Source of the DNA: Lepas anatifera
Lineage: Eukaryota; Arthropoda; Thecostraca; Lepadidae
Assembly: GCA_034440635.1 (NCBI GenBank)
Contig: JAOTON010000332.1
Span: 434,001-498,000 of the forward strand
Direction: 5' to 3'
DNA: 64,000 nucleotides
Under the pieces are notes generated by a model. The model was not told the origin of the DNA. It searched no databases and saw nothing but the letters and a program-made list of their open reading frames with translations. Each line of letters opens with the position of its first letter. Positions within the stretch are counted from its first letter, which is position 1. Position numbers and translations under genes: made by a program. Of the stretch, positions 1-11,190 are shown in pieces.

Positions 1-394
1 AGGACTGTAGAGTTTTCCAATTGTCAAGGGAAGAGATCGACTTCGAGCTGAAAAAATAGATACGATTTTCTGGGCTGTTCCTGCGTTGGCTTTGCGTTCT
101 TCTGAGCGTTGCAAAAAGCTTTGGCTGCCTGGCTCGCTGATTTATCCGTGTGTATTTCAACATTGCTTTGGCATCACAGTCATTGCAGCGGATCGTGCTG
201 TGTCGCCCAAAGAGGAAGAAATTACGGAACCAAAAAATAGTTTTGCTTGGCATATCCACTGGCCTATGGAATTGGAAGAACATTTTTCGGTTGCATGTTT
301 TCTGCAAACTGGAAGCTGTTTTGGAAAGATGAGGTAGCCAGGAAGTCTGGCATCATAGCGGCCCTGTCGTCGCTTCAGACGATCAATACGCGCG
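1..394. other. no gene recognised
   Basis: I see no coding exon, repeat or RNA gene here. The stretch leads into the CRE-containing promoter-like segment that follows. Confidence 0.5.
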
Positions 395-523
395 TGTGGC
401 GTGACGTCACGTCTCCACATTGTGACGTCACCGGCGGTGTGAAGCCACCGGCGGCGCCATCTCGGCTTCCGAGGCTGCTCCCGGCAGCTGCTGTGTATGT
501 TTGCCTGGAGCTGAGGTTCCGCC
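395..523 (+). promoter_or_regulatory. candidate promoter/5'UTR with two CRE palindromes
   Basis: Two full cAMP-response-element palindromes (TGACGTCA) lie about 20 bp apart near 401 and 421, followed by a GC-richer leader that ends in a good Kozak context (GCCATGG). Paired CREs just upstream of a start codon are typical of CREB/ATF-responsive promoters. No TATA box or initiator was recognised. The promoter role is inferred from motif content only. Confidence 0.3.
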
Positions 524-602
524 ATGGCCGACGAAAGCGGAATGGGGGAGGGGGCAATGGGAGCGGCTCTCAGGACCGGATCCAGACTGATGGTTGGGGG
601 GC
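524..602 (+). CDS. candidate first coding exon (possibly of the FAM110-like gene)
   Basis: An ATG in strong Kozak context opens a short frame that starts MADESGMGEGAMGAALRTGS. It would run to a stop at 632-634, but a fair donor (GTCAGT) follows position 602. Ending there leaves phase 1, which is exactly the phase the FAM110-like exon at 32088 needs: a C joins GG to make an Arg codon. That phase match and the upstream CRE pair are the only evidence. The exon lacks the usual FAM110 N-terminal Lys-Gly-Pro motif, is 31 kb away, and has no AG before the donor. It could equally be a non-coding CpG-rich leader or belong to another gene. Confidence 0.18.
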
Positions 603-1777
603 GTCAGTGGGGCTCAAAATCATGTAGAGTTTAAGAAAATCGGAAAAAATTGGGGTTTCGGAAAAAATCGGGTGGGAATTGCCCCAGTTCACTCTCATTG
701 TGTCCCCTTTTGTGGTCAGCGGCGACACCCTTGGCTTCTGGCTTGGTTTTCTGGTCCGTCATCCTTTCCAACCAGGAGGACGTGTCGGCTTGCGTGTCAC
801 CGAGCGACGCAGATTCCTAGAGATCAAGCGTAGGGTATGGAGCTAGCTTTTAAAAAGAGTAATCATGTGCTCAATTATTTTCGGGAATAATGGTGGTCTA
901 AGCGTTATCTCAGAATCTTACTACTTTGCGGTCCAGTTGTCAGGTCCGAACTCTGCATTTAAAGCCTTACATTCCGCTGTCATCGCGAGCCTTAATCGCC
1001 CTCCAATTGGTGTACGTGGTAAAAACAGTGGCAACAGTAGATACGCCTATCAGTGGACATTCAGTCAAGCTGTACAAAGGCGAATCAAAAGCGAACAGTT
1101 TTGCGGTCTCGTCGTCGTTCGTTGAATGCAGGGAAAGTTTTAGAGTCTTTGTATGGTACGATTTCTCTTATTTGAAATTCCATCTTTGTTGTAACCAGCA
1201 CTACAGGATGCCTTCCTGAGGAGAAAGTACCGGGTGAAGCTGAGAAGAGGTCTGAGTGTCACGCTGGGTTAGTTACGGTGCTGCAGGAATTCTGGCTGTC
1301 GCACCGCGCCCTACCGCCTCTGTTTATTGACGCTTAATTGGATTACAACACCTGTGGTACGCGTTGTTACAGAACACACGCTGAGGTGATCAGAATTAAC
1401 GGCTCGTGAAGCCGAGTGGGGCTTCTGTTGGTGCTGGGGATAGGACCATTTATAAGGTGTTGTTTTAGCGTCAGGTTTCACCAGCTTTTGTTCGGCCATG
1501 GATGTTTCACGCGTTTACTTTGATAGGAGGGAGATAAATATCGACTTTCCCGTTTATTGTTTTTGTCGCTCTTACATTTCATCCAGCAAACAACATCGGC
1601 ACCTGCGCCGTAAATGGACAAAAGGGAAATTCGCCAGGTAAGGCCCCGTATAGATAGGCTTGCCCGGGGAGTGAATTGAAAGCGTGACGGCGGGCGCAGA
1701 ACAATCCGCACGTGTCTTTGTTGTAAACGTCTGTCAGTGGCAGGAGTGGGAGTAAAATACCCGCCGTGTATAGCCTA
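603..1777. other. no gene recognised
   Basis: Only short open frames without domain signatures are seen. No repeat structure was recognised. Confidence 0.45.
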
Positions 1778-1785
1778 ATCTCAGA

Positions 1786-1966
1786 CATTGGCGGACGCAG
1801 GGGGGCATTCCGGCCACGGCTCCCCAAACTGCTGGAGGGGGGCAAACTATTTTTTGCCCCCACCGCCGGATAATTTTTTTAAATGGTGTTTGCACTAGGT
1901 CTCTTGAGCAAAAAAATTTCGTTCCCACCCCCCCCAAAAAAAAACTCGGGTCTGCGTCCGCCCGTG
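1786..1966. mobile_element. hAT-type MITE, family 'GGCGGACGCAG', copy 1
   Basis: The element is 181 bp. The ends are inverted: the left begins CATTGGCGGACGCAG and the right, read on the other strand, begins CACGGGCGGACGCAGA. An exact 8-bp target duplication, ATCTCAGA, lies at 1778-1785 and 1967-1974. An 8-bp duplication with CA..GGCGGA ends is the hallmark of non-autonomous hAT elements. There is no coding capacity. Related copies lie at 2522-2804 and 19259-19563. Confidence 0.88.
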
Positions 1967-1974
1967 ATCTCAGA

Positions 1975-2521
1975 CAGATCTAAAAGGCTTGATGTCGGGC
2001 CACCCACTGCAGTGTGGTGGACTTGTACACCTGGACACCTGCAGCACCGTTACGGCCCCCGCCCCACGTCCTGATGAGAAACACGACCGCTCTTGCTGCG
2101 GGGATCAGCTGATCGCCTGCTGACCGCTCAGCACACCAGCGACATGTCATTGTCCAGTCGAACCACAGCAGGGGCGGATCCAGGCGGCTGGTTTGGAATG
2201 CCTGCAAAGCGCACTGGAAAATTCAAAATTGGTGCCTTCCTACCTCTGCATGTGCCCATGTTTCCAATTTTGGTATGAAATTACCACGTGGGACGCATGC
2301 AATGCTATATATTTCGTTTGTTCCTCTACTAATATTCGTTTTTTGCGTGTCAATTCAGGCTCTTCCGTGACTTATAGGAATTGTGATAAGTGACATAGAA
2401 GTATGCTTTATCATAAATTATTTAGCCCCGCCATACCTGACCTACGTGATTGCTGGATTATTTGAGCTTTAGGGCGCGCCAACCTGGATGGTTATAGAGC
2501 GCCCACCTGACCTATGTTATC
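1975..2521. other. no gene recognised
   Basis: Unique-looking sequence between two related hAT MITEs. A short GGGGCGGATCCAGG match near 2171 resembles the end of the other hAT MITE family, but no full copy is present. Confidence 0.4.
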
Positions 2522-2804
2522 TTTTGGGGTATTCCGGCCATGCCCCTCCAAAGCGCTAGAGGGGTCAAACTATATTTTAGGCCCCCCAAAGGCCGGAGGA
2601 ATTTTTGAAAAAAAGTTTATACTAGGTCTGTCGAGTAAAAATATTTGGTCCCACCCCCCCGAGGAGAGCGATCATGTATTTAGAGAGGTAGCTTATACTA
2701 GGTCTGTCGAGCACCCAAATCACACCACGTCCCACCCCCCCCCAGGAGGAGAGGCAGACGTGGGTTTGCCCCCCCCTCCAAACTCGGATCTGCGTCCGCC
2801 CCTG
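2522..2804. mobile_element. hAT-type MITE, family 'GGCGGACGCAG', 5'-truncated copy 2
   Basis: The body matches copy 3 at 19259-19563 and copy 1 at 1786-1966. Shared features are the TATTCCGGCCATGCC start, the AACTATATTTT block, the ACTAGGTCTGTCGAG block (present twice) and the C-rich tail. The right end, read in reverse, begins CAGGGGCGGACGCAG. The left terminal repeat is missing, so no target duplication can be assigned. It is longer than copy 1 because it keeps the central second block. Confidence 0.75.
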
Positions 2805-2984
2805 CTTGCACAGCGTGCCAAGCACCAATTATGTCGACTGTAAGCTTCCGAGCTTGTTGTATGCCCCATGACTGCTATAAAAACGTATCCCGCTAGTGCT
2901 TTGCATGGTTTTATCATAGCTATCCCACTTTTCTTTTCAATGATATTTAATGGGAATACCACTAATGAACATATTGTATAAGAT

Positions 2985-2988
2985 CTCT

Positions 2989-3038
<50 letters not shown>
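2985..3038. repeat. (CT)n microsatellite
   Basis: An almost uninterrupted run of about 27 CT dinucleotides. It creates an artificial Arg-Glu repeat frame on the minus strand that should not be read as a protein. Confidence 0.95.
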
Positions 3039-3040
<2 letters not shown>

Positions 3041-5711
3041 GGCTCTGGCTGGCCTGCTGAATGAAGGTTGAATGTTCATCCTGCGCAGTATCAACAGAGA
3101 TGGATGGTGTGCTGCAGTATACCGCAGTAGCCGTGCCTTTGTCCGCGACCAAACATGGCATGTGGATGAGAGGAGCTGAGGAGGAGGAGGGTGAGGGGGG
3201 AGCGGTCCGCTGGCAGATCCCGTGCCAGCTCTTCGGAGAGATGTCAGTCAGCTGATATCTAGAGCAGTGCAGATATGAGAAAATAGTGTTTTGGTGCCAC
3301 ACATTTTGAGACGGTAATCAGCGGGAGAATCTTTCTCCTTAAGTTTGACGTAGAACATTTTGTAGCAAATATTCAATATGAAAATTTCAAACGCCAGTTA
3401 AAACCTCCAGTGAGAGGATTTCAGAACGATCGATCACGATCCGCCCAGCTTTGCCATTTAGGGTTTATTTATCATGGGATGTATGAAACTATATTATAAA
3501 GAATCGCTGTCGGCGCTATAATTCCTCAACAAAACGCTTGGAATTACGGCAGATATTGTGCCTGAGCATGTGCTATTATTCTCGCACAAGTACTGAGATC
3601 GCTTCTAGCGCATCATCCCTTTCTTCGCTGGAGAATTCCTGCCCAAAAAGGTATATAAAAATGTTTACAACCATGTAAGAAAACAATTTAAATTGGTGTT
3701 CAAAGCATTGTGCGAATGGTGCATTGCCCATTAACTGAATCTTTCTCTCCATCACTCATTTCGGATGTTATGTTTCCACAATGAAAAAGGGAGCCGTTTC
3801 TCCTGATACAGCCACACCTCACTTCGTGCGAACGTTGATAAATTGATGATTTGAAAAACATCATCTAATTGGCCGATGGCTTGTGCATCCAGTGGACCTG
3901 CTTGATTTGCTTTGTCTTCATTAGTGTTGATTTCCCGTGAAGTGTGAGTGCCTGTGGCAACGCAGTCCTCCTGAAAGGGTGGCATGGCACCCCACATCCC
4001 CCTCCCACCCCTGTAACGTCCCGCTCCTTCAGATCAGCATTGTGTCAGGAGGGTAGTGGACGGTGTGATACCCGCTCTGGGAACGGTTGCTGTGTTCCGG
4101 AGTGTTCGATGTGGTGGACCTTGAGAACTGTGATATGACTTAGGAAGCTTTTTTTAGAAAGATATACAGCAACATCCAAAAGTATTAGAAAGAAGCGGCC
4201 ATGCTCTGCTGTATTCGCATTGCATTACGCATGAGTGCATCGTGGGAAACGCTTAACACTGGAATTTTCCCGCTTGCGCATAGCTGGTTGCGAAGATTTC
4301 AGCGGTGGTGTTCAGTGATCGTGGTGCGCTCGTTGTTTACTGCTTCTGAGCCACCTGCGGTACACTGTGATACTGGGACTACTGTTCACCTCGCGTGGAG
4401 CGGTTCTGCGTAAGGAGGTGTGTGTTGGGGCCTTTGTCACAAGGCTGGTGGATGGTGAGGAGCTGTGTAGATGTCTGCCGGGTTCTCGTCAGCCGTGGAA
4501 CGGTACCCAGATCCGAGGTCGGACCAGGACTGCTGATGACCTGATTAGCTTTCTGAATTAACCGCACCGCCATGAATACATTACTACACAGTGTTCTAGC
4601 TGCCTGCCGCATCAGACACGCCCTTTGAATGTCTGTTTTGTGGTCAGGGTTTACACTTCACTGGAGCCAAGCACGGACGGTGAAAGCCGGCTAAAGAGGA
4701 ACGCGACCCCTATTTGTCCGTTGAAATTTTGGGGCTCGTAGAGTTTTTCTTCTCTTTATTCTTTTCTCTCATCATGCCAACACAGAACTATGTTCGTGTT
4801 ACAAAAAGAGCGCTAGAGTCAGCGTTTCAATCATATTTTTTTGGGGCGATCGATAAGACGGGGTTTAGCGTTTCTCCGCCCCCCTCCCCCAATCTAAAGC
4901 GAGGCCTCCCTTTCCTTTCCTCTCTGAAAAGCCCTTAGTTTTTCCTTGGAAACGGTGGTCCTATCTTGGAGAATTTGTAACGGAAGATCCTATCCTCGCC
5001 CTGGCTGCTGGTTTATTTGTTTGTGTCCTCCGTTTCTCTGCCGTGAAAAGGCAAGGGGGTCGATAGGTGGCATTTTTAAATCCGATTTTCATGGTTTGCT
5101 AGAATTTGTCTGCTCGGCTCGGGAGGCCATATTTGCGAGCCTGCTGTCGTTGGAAAACAGTTGATTGGCTTATTTTTGTTTGTCCACCAGTGAGTTTTTT
5201 TTACATATTATCCTCCGTGAGCTGATTTCGAAAGCTTCGAGTAAATCCTGGAAGCCCTTAAAAAGAAATAATATACTTTAACGAAGTATTCTATCCTTCT
5301 CATATATTAGCCACCGTATTTCAGTATAACTGGTGCCTATGAATACATATTTTAACTCGTGTCCCGGGAGTAAGTATTTTTATTTTCTTCACAAGGGACG
5401 GTGTTTTGATTCTATCAGCACGAAGTCTGACGAGGTCAGAATCGTTCAGCACGTCCTCACTATCGCATCAGTAATGCGAATCTGCTGGCCAGTTCCCAGC
5501 AGCCTGCTCTCGGATCCATAATAACCCGGTTAGTGAGGTGGGGTCGATGCACCTGAGCCTGTTGCTCACCAGATCCCCTCTCTCCTCTCCCGCAAAACCT
5601 CGACAGCGCTCTGCCCATAGGTGTCCGGTAGCTAGCTCAGTGGCGGATGCAAGTTTCAGAGAGGAGAGTTCTATTTGTAAGGTTTCAACCGGAAACTTTT
5701 ACATATGGCAT
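3039..5711. other. no gene recognised
   Basis: 2.7 kb with only short open frames and no recognisable domain. I saw no terminal repeats or RNA-gene structure. Confidence 0.45.
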
Positions 5712-5719
5712 CCTCTATG

Positions 5720-6328
5720 CAGTGACGTCGGAACGTCCGAATTTAAGATGGGGGGTACACCATGGGCTTTTCAACCCATTTCTTTTCCGTCAACGCCATA
5801 GGGTTAGTGTTACAATTTCTTACTTAAAGGGAATGTGGCACCTTGGTCGAATCCTGGAATTTAGTGTATTTAGGCGTACTTTTAGTCAAAAATAATGAAA
5901 CCACTCATGATTTCTCTGAAAAATGTACAATAAGCTCAATATTTGGTTTTTAAAAATACTCCTCTAGAAAAATAAATAAATATCAGACTGTGGATGATGT
6001 CACGATCTGGCAACCACTACCATACTTGAAACGCTTCAAGGGCTTCGATTGGCTGATGCTCATCGTGACGTCAGCATATGTCGTCACACCGGTAGCTCAC
6101 AACAATGGCCGCCGGCGACGGGGGCTGAGGGGGGCTGGTGTCAGGTAGGTTTTAGCTTTTTTCTACGGAAATATCGAGTTCCAAGACAAATTAAATATGG
6201 AGTACCGGGTTTTCCGACCTGCTTTACAACTTGGCTATCTCAGTTAAAATCACGTTGTGAAGGTGCCACATTCCCTTTACTGGGGGGGGTAATGTGCCTC
6301 GGTGCCCCCCCCAGTTCTGCCGCCAGTG
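5720..6328. mobile_element. hAT-type MITE 'CAGTGACGG' family, split by a nested MITE
   Basis: The left end starts CAGTGACGTCGGAACGTCC and the right end finishes TTCTGCCGCCAGTG. An exact 8-bp duplication, CCTCTATG, flanks the element at 5712-5719 and 6329-6336. In reverse orientation 5720-5823 plus 6281-6328 aligns with the intact 148-bp copy at 7271-7418. The two halves are separated by the 449-bp TTAA-flanked MITE at 5828-6276, which entered a TTAA in this element. The insertion order is therefore outer hAT MITE first, TTAA MITE second. Confidence 0.88.
5828..6276 (+). mobile_element. TTAA-flanked MITE ('AGGGAAYGTGGCACCTT' family), nested copy
   Basis: A 449-bp element with inverted ends AGGGAATGTGGCACCTT / AAGGTGCCACATTCCCT. 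The left flank is TTAA (5824-5827) and the right flank is TTAC (6277-6280), a one-base decay. It is nearly identical to the copies at 45454-46911. The interior carries a TGACGTCA CRE palindrome near 6065 in a conserved block beginning GATTGGCTGATGCTCATCG. No coding capacity is seen. TTAA target use fits piggyBac or Kolobok transposases; the AGGG start is not the usual piggyBac CCY. Confidence 0.88.
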
Positions 6329-6336
6329 CCTCTATG

Positions 6337-7262
6337 CCTTGATTGCAGCTCCTGTCTTGAAGCCTCCTGCTCGGAAGCTTCCCACTTCATGTCTAGTCCA
6401 GAATCACGCGGGCAATGTGCAGCTTACTGCATGTGCCTTGCGACCCCGTAGACGGTGAGAAACCAGGGTTTCTCGGCTCTTCGGCCACCCATTTTAATTT
6501 TATGGCAGTGTGCCCCGGTCGGACCCCTTTAGTTGCCCTTTTGAGCATTGTAGATCGCAGACTCGTAATTACATTAAACAGCCCTGCCTTTGCATTAGGT
6601 AATGACTACGGTTTTAGGTGTGCCTTTTGCACATATTTTTATGGTTATGATATTTTTATGTGTTCTTATTTTGTGCAGCATCAGTTCATCCTGTACATAA
6701 TCGTGTTCCGCCAGTGTTTGGTCTCAAATAGCTTCATCTGTCCTTGGGTTAGACATACCTGTTGCTCATTAAACTATAACAAATAAATGCATAATAAGAT
6801 AAAGAGCGGTGTGGCAGTCCTGGCTCCTGCACTATACTCTGGGTGGTGGTGGTTTGCCGCTGGTAAAACTTGTCACACGAACGTCGCGTCTGCTGCCTGT
6901 CGTGAGCCTGTCGCTGGCCCCTGAACCCGACACCATCCGCACCGTTAGCCGACAGAACTGTCTCCGGCTGTCGCCTCTGAACTTCCGGCCCCCTGTTTCC
7001 GCTGGTAGCTGGGTCACGGCACGCTCCATCGACCCGAACCTACTGACCGGCCCCGAGTCATCACTCATAGTGGGGCCGAGACTGAGCTGCTTCGGTGGCG
7101 GGTCAGCCTTCTGATACCTTTTACGAAACGCCGGTGTTGACTTGGTCAGCTGAGTGACCGTTTTCGAGCCATGCGAGATAGCTTTGTCCGACGTGTGGAT
7201 ACCACCCAATAGCTGCCAACCATCTTGAGCTTCACGCTGGTGCGTGTTGAAACATAAATCGG
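6337..7262. other. no gene recognised
   Basis: About 0.9 kb between two copies of one hAT MITE family. The frames at 6415-6786 and 6809-7114 show no domain, conserved motif or splice support. Confidence 0.4.
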
Positions 7263-7270
7263 CTGAAAAC

Positions 7271-7418
7271 CACTGGCGGCGGAACTAGGGGGCACTGGGA
7301 CACGGTGCCCCTCCTTAAATCAGAAATTTTAACACTAACCCTATGGCTTTGACTGGAGAGAAATGGGTTGGAAACCCTTCGTGCCCCCCCCTTTAATTTG
7401 GACGTTCCTCCGTCACTG
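7271..7418. mobile_element. hAT-type MITE 'CAGTGACGG' family, intact copy
   Basis: The element is 148 bp. The left end is CACTGGCGGCGGAACTAGG and the right end, read in reverse, is CAGTGACGGAGGAACGTCC. An exact 8-bp duplication, CTGAAAAC, lies at 7263-7270 and 7419-7426. This copy shows the pre-insertion state of the element split at 5720-6328. A weaker relative may lie at about 31950-32045. Confidence 0.88.
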
Positions 7419-7426
7419 CTGAAAAC

Positions 7427-8160
7427 ACTCATCTCTGTGCGCCTGAGATATTGTTATCTGACAATCGGACTGGACACTTGTCGAACACGGCTGCTGAGCT
7501 ATAGCTATAGATGCCTCCCTGGCTGCCGTGGGCCGCCAGGGTTAGACTTGTGTAAGAACTCTCTCCTCTCTCCAGCCTGTGCACCGCGTATGATGCTTCT
7601 ATTCAGCCGCGGCGACCCGTTGCGGCAGCGACCGACCCCGCCGGCCTCTCTGTACCAAACCTGGCTGTGGCGTGGGTGGTCGGGAAACCCTCCCTGCCTG
7701 GCCCTGTGCCGGCTCGTGTCAGCGGGGGTGGGAGCGACCCCGGGGACCTCCTGGCCTCAGAGGCGGCGCCCCTTAGACTCTGATGCCCATCAGGGAACGG
7801 TTACGGCAGCCCAGATGGATAAATACCGCATGCGATTATCCTGGTAATAGGATTCTACTCTGTTTGGTGTTTCGTTACGAAAGGGATGCGTCCACATTGG
7901 ATGAGGCTCGGTAGTTTTGTAATGTTCTCGTTTCGAGCCCGGTTTGATGGTGTTCGTGTTCGGGTCTGGAACTAGCATTTTTAGGTAGGAATTTGGGTGG
8001 TTTTAGATATTTCACATTCCTATTATATTAGCGCCCCACCGTTAAATGTATCTTGGGTCCCACTAACCTTGGCCAATTGAGTAATCTTGCCCAGTTGCAG
8101 GTATGATTGGTGTGGGTGTCGAAGTATCCTCTACACCGGGCTGGATGGGGCATGTAAGGC
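7427..8160. other. no gene recognised
   Basis: The GC-rich stretch at 7540-7790 gives open frames in several phases but no recognisable protein. Nothing else was seen. Confidence 0.4.
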
Positions 8161-8164
8161 GTAT

Positions 8165-8250
8165 CCCGTCGCGGGGATTGAACTCAAGTTTATCCATGCC
8201 ATCCCAATCTAGAGACTAGCAATGAAGCCACCAGGCCACTCGGCCCTTGA
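8165..8250 (-). mobile_element. tRNA-derived SINE head or tRNA pseudogene
   Basis: Read on the minus strand, the segment has an A-box-like TGGCCTGGTGGC and, about 45 nt later, a B-box-like GAGTTCAATCC. These are the two internal RNA polymerase III promoter boxes. The arms do not fold into a clean functional tRNA, and no CCA or terminator is obvious, so a SINE 5' part or decayed tRNA is more likely than a working gene. Confidence 0.5.
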
Positions 8251-8878
8251 GTTGAAGTGTGTGTTACAGGATAGTGAAGTTTTTCACTTGCTTTGTCAAA
8301 ATATGTAAATATTTACCTGGGATCGTACTCTTCGGAAAAGGCCAAATTGGAAACAAATCGGAACGATTTATAAGCAGCACGTGCGGAAAACAATAAGTAG
8401 CCAAATTTCAATGTTTTTGCCTGTCATCTCTAAAAGGGAAAGTTTCTTCTCAGTAGGAAATTGGAGATTGACTGGGTCCTCACTCTTTTGTGTGGTGACG
8501 TCTGTGCTAATATTTACACCTTTAAGTAAACGTGCATCATCCCCCGCGCATCTACTTTGAGACTGACTTACATTGGTGTCAGGGTCCAGTTCGGACAGCC
8601 GGACAAACGCTGGAATAGGCTGGAATAGGCAAGTGACTGTTACATAGCGCCACCGGCTTAAAACAGCAGTGCAAGTGACGCTAGGCGATCTCAGAGTGCT
8701 AGTGTGGCTGACCGAAATGGGCCCAGGTGCTACCCGTTGCACCCACTGATGGGATCTTCGCCGAACTGAATCCCCGTCTGTTTATCTGTTAAATTTACTG
8801 ACCTATAATCGGGCCCCTGCTTACATGTCGGTACCTGAAGCGTGCACTGCGTACCTGATTACCTGATTAGGCTCACCT
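8251..8878. other. no gene recognised
   Basis: No coding signal. A short direct duplication, GGAATAGGCT, occurs near 8611-8630. Confidence 0.4.
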
Positions 8879-9046
8879 GACTGCCGGTGCGTGCTCGGAC
8901 TTGTCCGACTGCCGGTACATGCTCGGACTTGTCTGACTGCCGGTGCGTGCTCGGACTTGTCCGACTGCCGGTGCATGCTCGGACTTGTCTGACTGCCGGT
9001 GCGTGCTCGGACTTGTCTGATTGTCGGTGCGTGCTCGGACTTGTCG
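8879..9046. repeat. 28-bp minisatellite, 6 copies
   Basis: Units of 28 bp start at 8879, 8907, 8935, 8963, 8991 and 9019, each built on GACTGCCGGTGCGTGCTCGG plus ACTTGTCY. Copies differ by one to three bases. Because 28 is not a multiple of 3, all frames cycle through the same peptides (such as SEHAPAVRQVRA on the minus strand); these are by-products of the repeat. Confidence 0.95.
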
Positions 9047-9085
9047 CTGAGGACCGCCCGTTCTTCGCCTTCTCCCCTGTCGTGC

Positions 9086-9338
9086 CATAGGCGGATCCAG
9101 GATTTCCTATCGGAGGAAAGCACGTGGTCTGAATGGGGCGCCATGCCATCCGTATCAGGGGGCACCAGAACCTCTATCAGGTAGGTGCCAAATCCTATCG
9201 CGGTGGCCCCCGACTCGCATCCTGGGGGAGTGGGAAGCGGCCTTCCAGTGGGTACCGTGACGATTTCAGGGGTCACCGGAGGGTTGATCGGGGAGAGGGG
9301 CAAGTGCTCACACCCCCCCTCCCCCCGATCCGTCTGTG
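9086..9338. mobile_element. hAT-type MITE, family 'GGCGGATCCAGGA', copy 1
   Basis: The left end is CATAGGCGGATCCAGGATTT and the right end is a decayed inverse (CCGATCCGTCTGTG). The interior shares the CAGGTAGGTGCCAAATCCTAT, CATCCTGGGGGAGTGGGAA and TTTCAGGGG blocks with the copies at 11191 and 40772. No clean 8-bp target duplication is visible, so one end may be eroded. Confidence 0.75.
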
Positions 9339-10321
9339 GTAGGCACACTCATTCGAGTGGAAGACCGACCGGCTGGTGGTCCGAAAATGACAATTGCTCA
9401 CGGCGGGAAATGAGTGGCATGGAATTGCTGTTTGGCCAACTCGTTTTTCACTCAGATCAATCGCGGCCATTGCCGCGTCGATTGGGCCATTTGGTCGGCT
9501 ACACTTTCACCCGGCACTTCGGTACACAGCAGGTGGCTAATCGACCCAACCCTTTCTCACCACTCAGTGTTGTTGCCGCTCCATTACAGCGATTTATGGT
9601 CGCAGCAGTATTTTACCACCTCGGCTTCCTCTGCGCCGTGGCTGGAGGCTGAAGCGTGTCGGGTGCCCCGTCTCTCAGTGTCGTGCCACTGTTCGCGTCA
9701 GCAGCCGTACCCTGACTCTCCAGCCAGACTGGAGCGGTCGGGATGAACTGGGTTGTGCTGTCTGTCGTCGGAAGGCAGCGCCACGGTGACTATCCCGCCT
9801 GCCCGCACAAGCGACAGCTGATGGCGGACGCAAGCAGCCATTTTGCGTGTTTGTGTATCACAGCTGTTACTTTCAAGGAAAGTCCGACGACCATCGTTTC
9901 ATGGAACGGTAATAAGAAACTGGTGTCATGTTTGAACATTATGTTGTGATTCTAAAAGGTTGCCTAGTTGGGGATTGTGGGGAGAACTCAGAAGAGGGAG
10001 AGGCCTCCGGTCGCTGTAGCATCTGGCTGGTAATGTCGGCGTGTGCACAAACCGTATTCAAATAATCCTTCCTTATGCTTACTCCTCGCAGCATGTCTCA
10101 GCTCCACCTTTGTAGTTCAGATCTTTTGTAATTCGTGCGATCAGTTTCTTAGTCTGAAAAGCTGCGCAATCAAACAAATGATAGTGGCATTTCTATTAAT
10201 TGTATTTTAGGTCCCTCATACGATTTTATAATGGCCACCACAGTGTTAGATGTGATCAACTTTGTGTCCGGCCTCCTGTACTCGCCTATCTAAGCTGTAG
10301 TTTAATTGAGTGAAAATGTTG
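9339..10321. other. no gene recognised
   Basis: Several overlapping open frames lie at 9340-9950, but none has a recognisable domain or splice structure. No repeat was seen. Confidence 0.4.
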
Positions 10322-10771
10322 CGCCCCTGTAAGCAGTCCGGTACCGGGGCAGCGGCAGGGATGGAACACGCCCCTGTAAGCTGGCCGTCACCGGGGCGGC
10401 GGCAGGGATGGAACACGCCCCTGTAAGCCGGCCGTCACCGGGGCGGCGGCAGGGATGGAACACGCCCCTGTAAGCCGGCCGTCACCGGGGCGGCGGCAGG
10501 GATGGAACACACCCCTGTAAGCCGGCCGTCACCGGGGCGGCGGCAGGGATGGAACACACCCCTGTAAGTCGGCCGTCACCGGGGCGGCGGCAGGGATGGA
10601 ACACACCCCCGTAAGTCGGCCGTCACCGGGGCGGCGGCAGGGATGGAACACGCCCCTGTAAGCCGGCCGTCACCGGGGCGGCAGCAGGGATGGAACACAC
10701 CCCTGTAAGCTGGCCGTCACCGGGGCGGCGGCAGGGATGGAACACGCCCCTGTAAGCCGGCCGTCACCGGG
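10322..10771. repeat. 47-bp minisatellite, about 10 copies, hairpin-forming
   Basis: Ten units of exactly 47 bp begin at 10322, 10369 and so on to 10745, the last one partial. Each starts CGCCCCTGTAAGCCGGCCGT and continues CACCGGGGCGGCGGCAGGGA. CGCCCC and GGGGCG within one unit can pair as a stem around a 17-19-nt loop. Each unit also contains CTGTAAG, which resembles a 5' splice site. Copies differ by one or a few bases. Confidence 0.95.
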
Positions 10772-11182
10772 TCAGCAGGCCAAGTCAGCGGGCGCCCAGC
10801 CGGCTATTGTTTACCGCCGAGATGGTAATGTGTAACGGTCACTGTCTCTGAAGCATGAACGGGATGGGCGCCGTGGGGGCGGACTCCGACACACGGCTGA
10901 TGAGAAGACCTCGTTCTGAGCTCGCCGATTCAATTGGGAATAATTGGATGCCGACGGCGGAGGTGCCCGCTTTGCAGATGTTTGGCCTGTCGAAATCTGG
11001 AGCGAAAAGTGAGAATTCGTAGCGTCAATAGTTTAAAGCTGGTTTCAAATTTTGAATCCATAGGTGAAATCCGCTTTTATCGTAAATGCTATAAGCGAAA
11101 TTGAATTGAGTTTCGGAATATGTATCTGGCAAAACGATTGGATTTTGATTAAACGCCCCTCTTTTATTGGTATATTTTGCCT
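10772..11182. other. no gene recognised
   Basis: Unique-looking sequence between the minisatellite and a hAT MITE. Confidence 0.4.
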
Positions 11183-11190
11183 TCCTATGA

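Noticed and set aside
2720..3302. Minus-strand frames with long Arg-Glu runs
   Set aside because: They are translations of the (CT)n microsatellite at 2985-3038.
8821..9348. 175-residue minus-strand frame with RQVRACTGSRTSPS-type repeats
   Set aside because: It is the 28-bp minisatellite read through; the same peptides appear in several frames.
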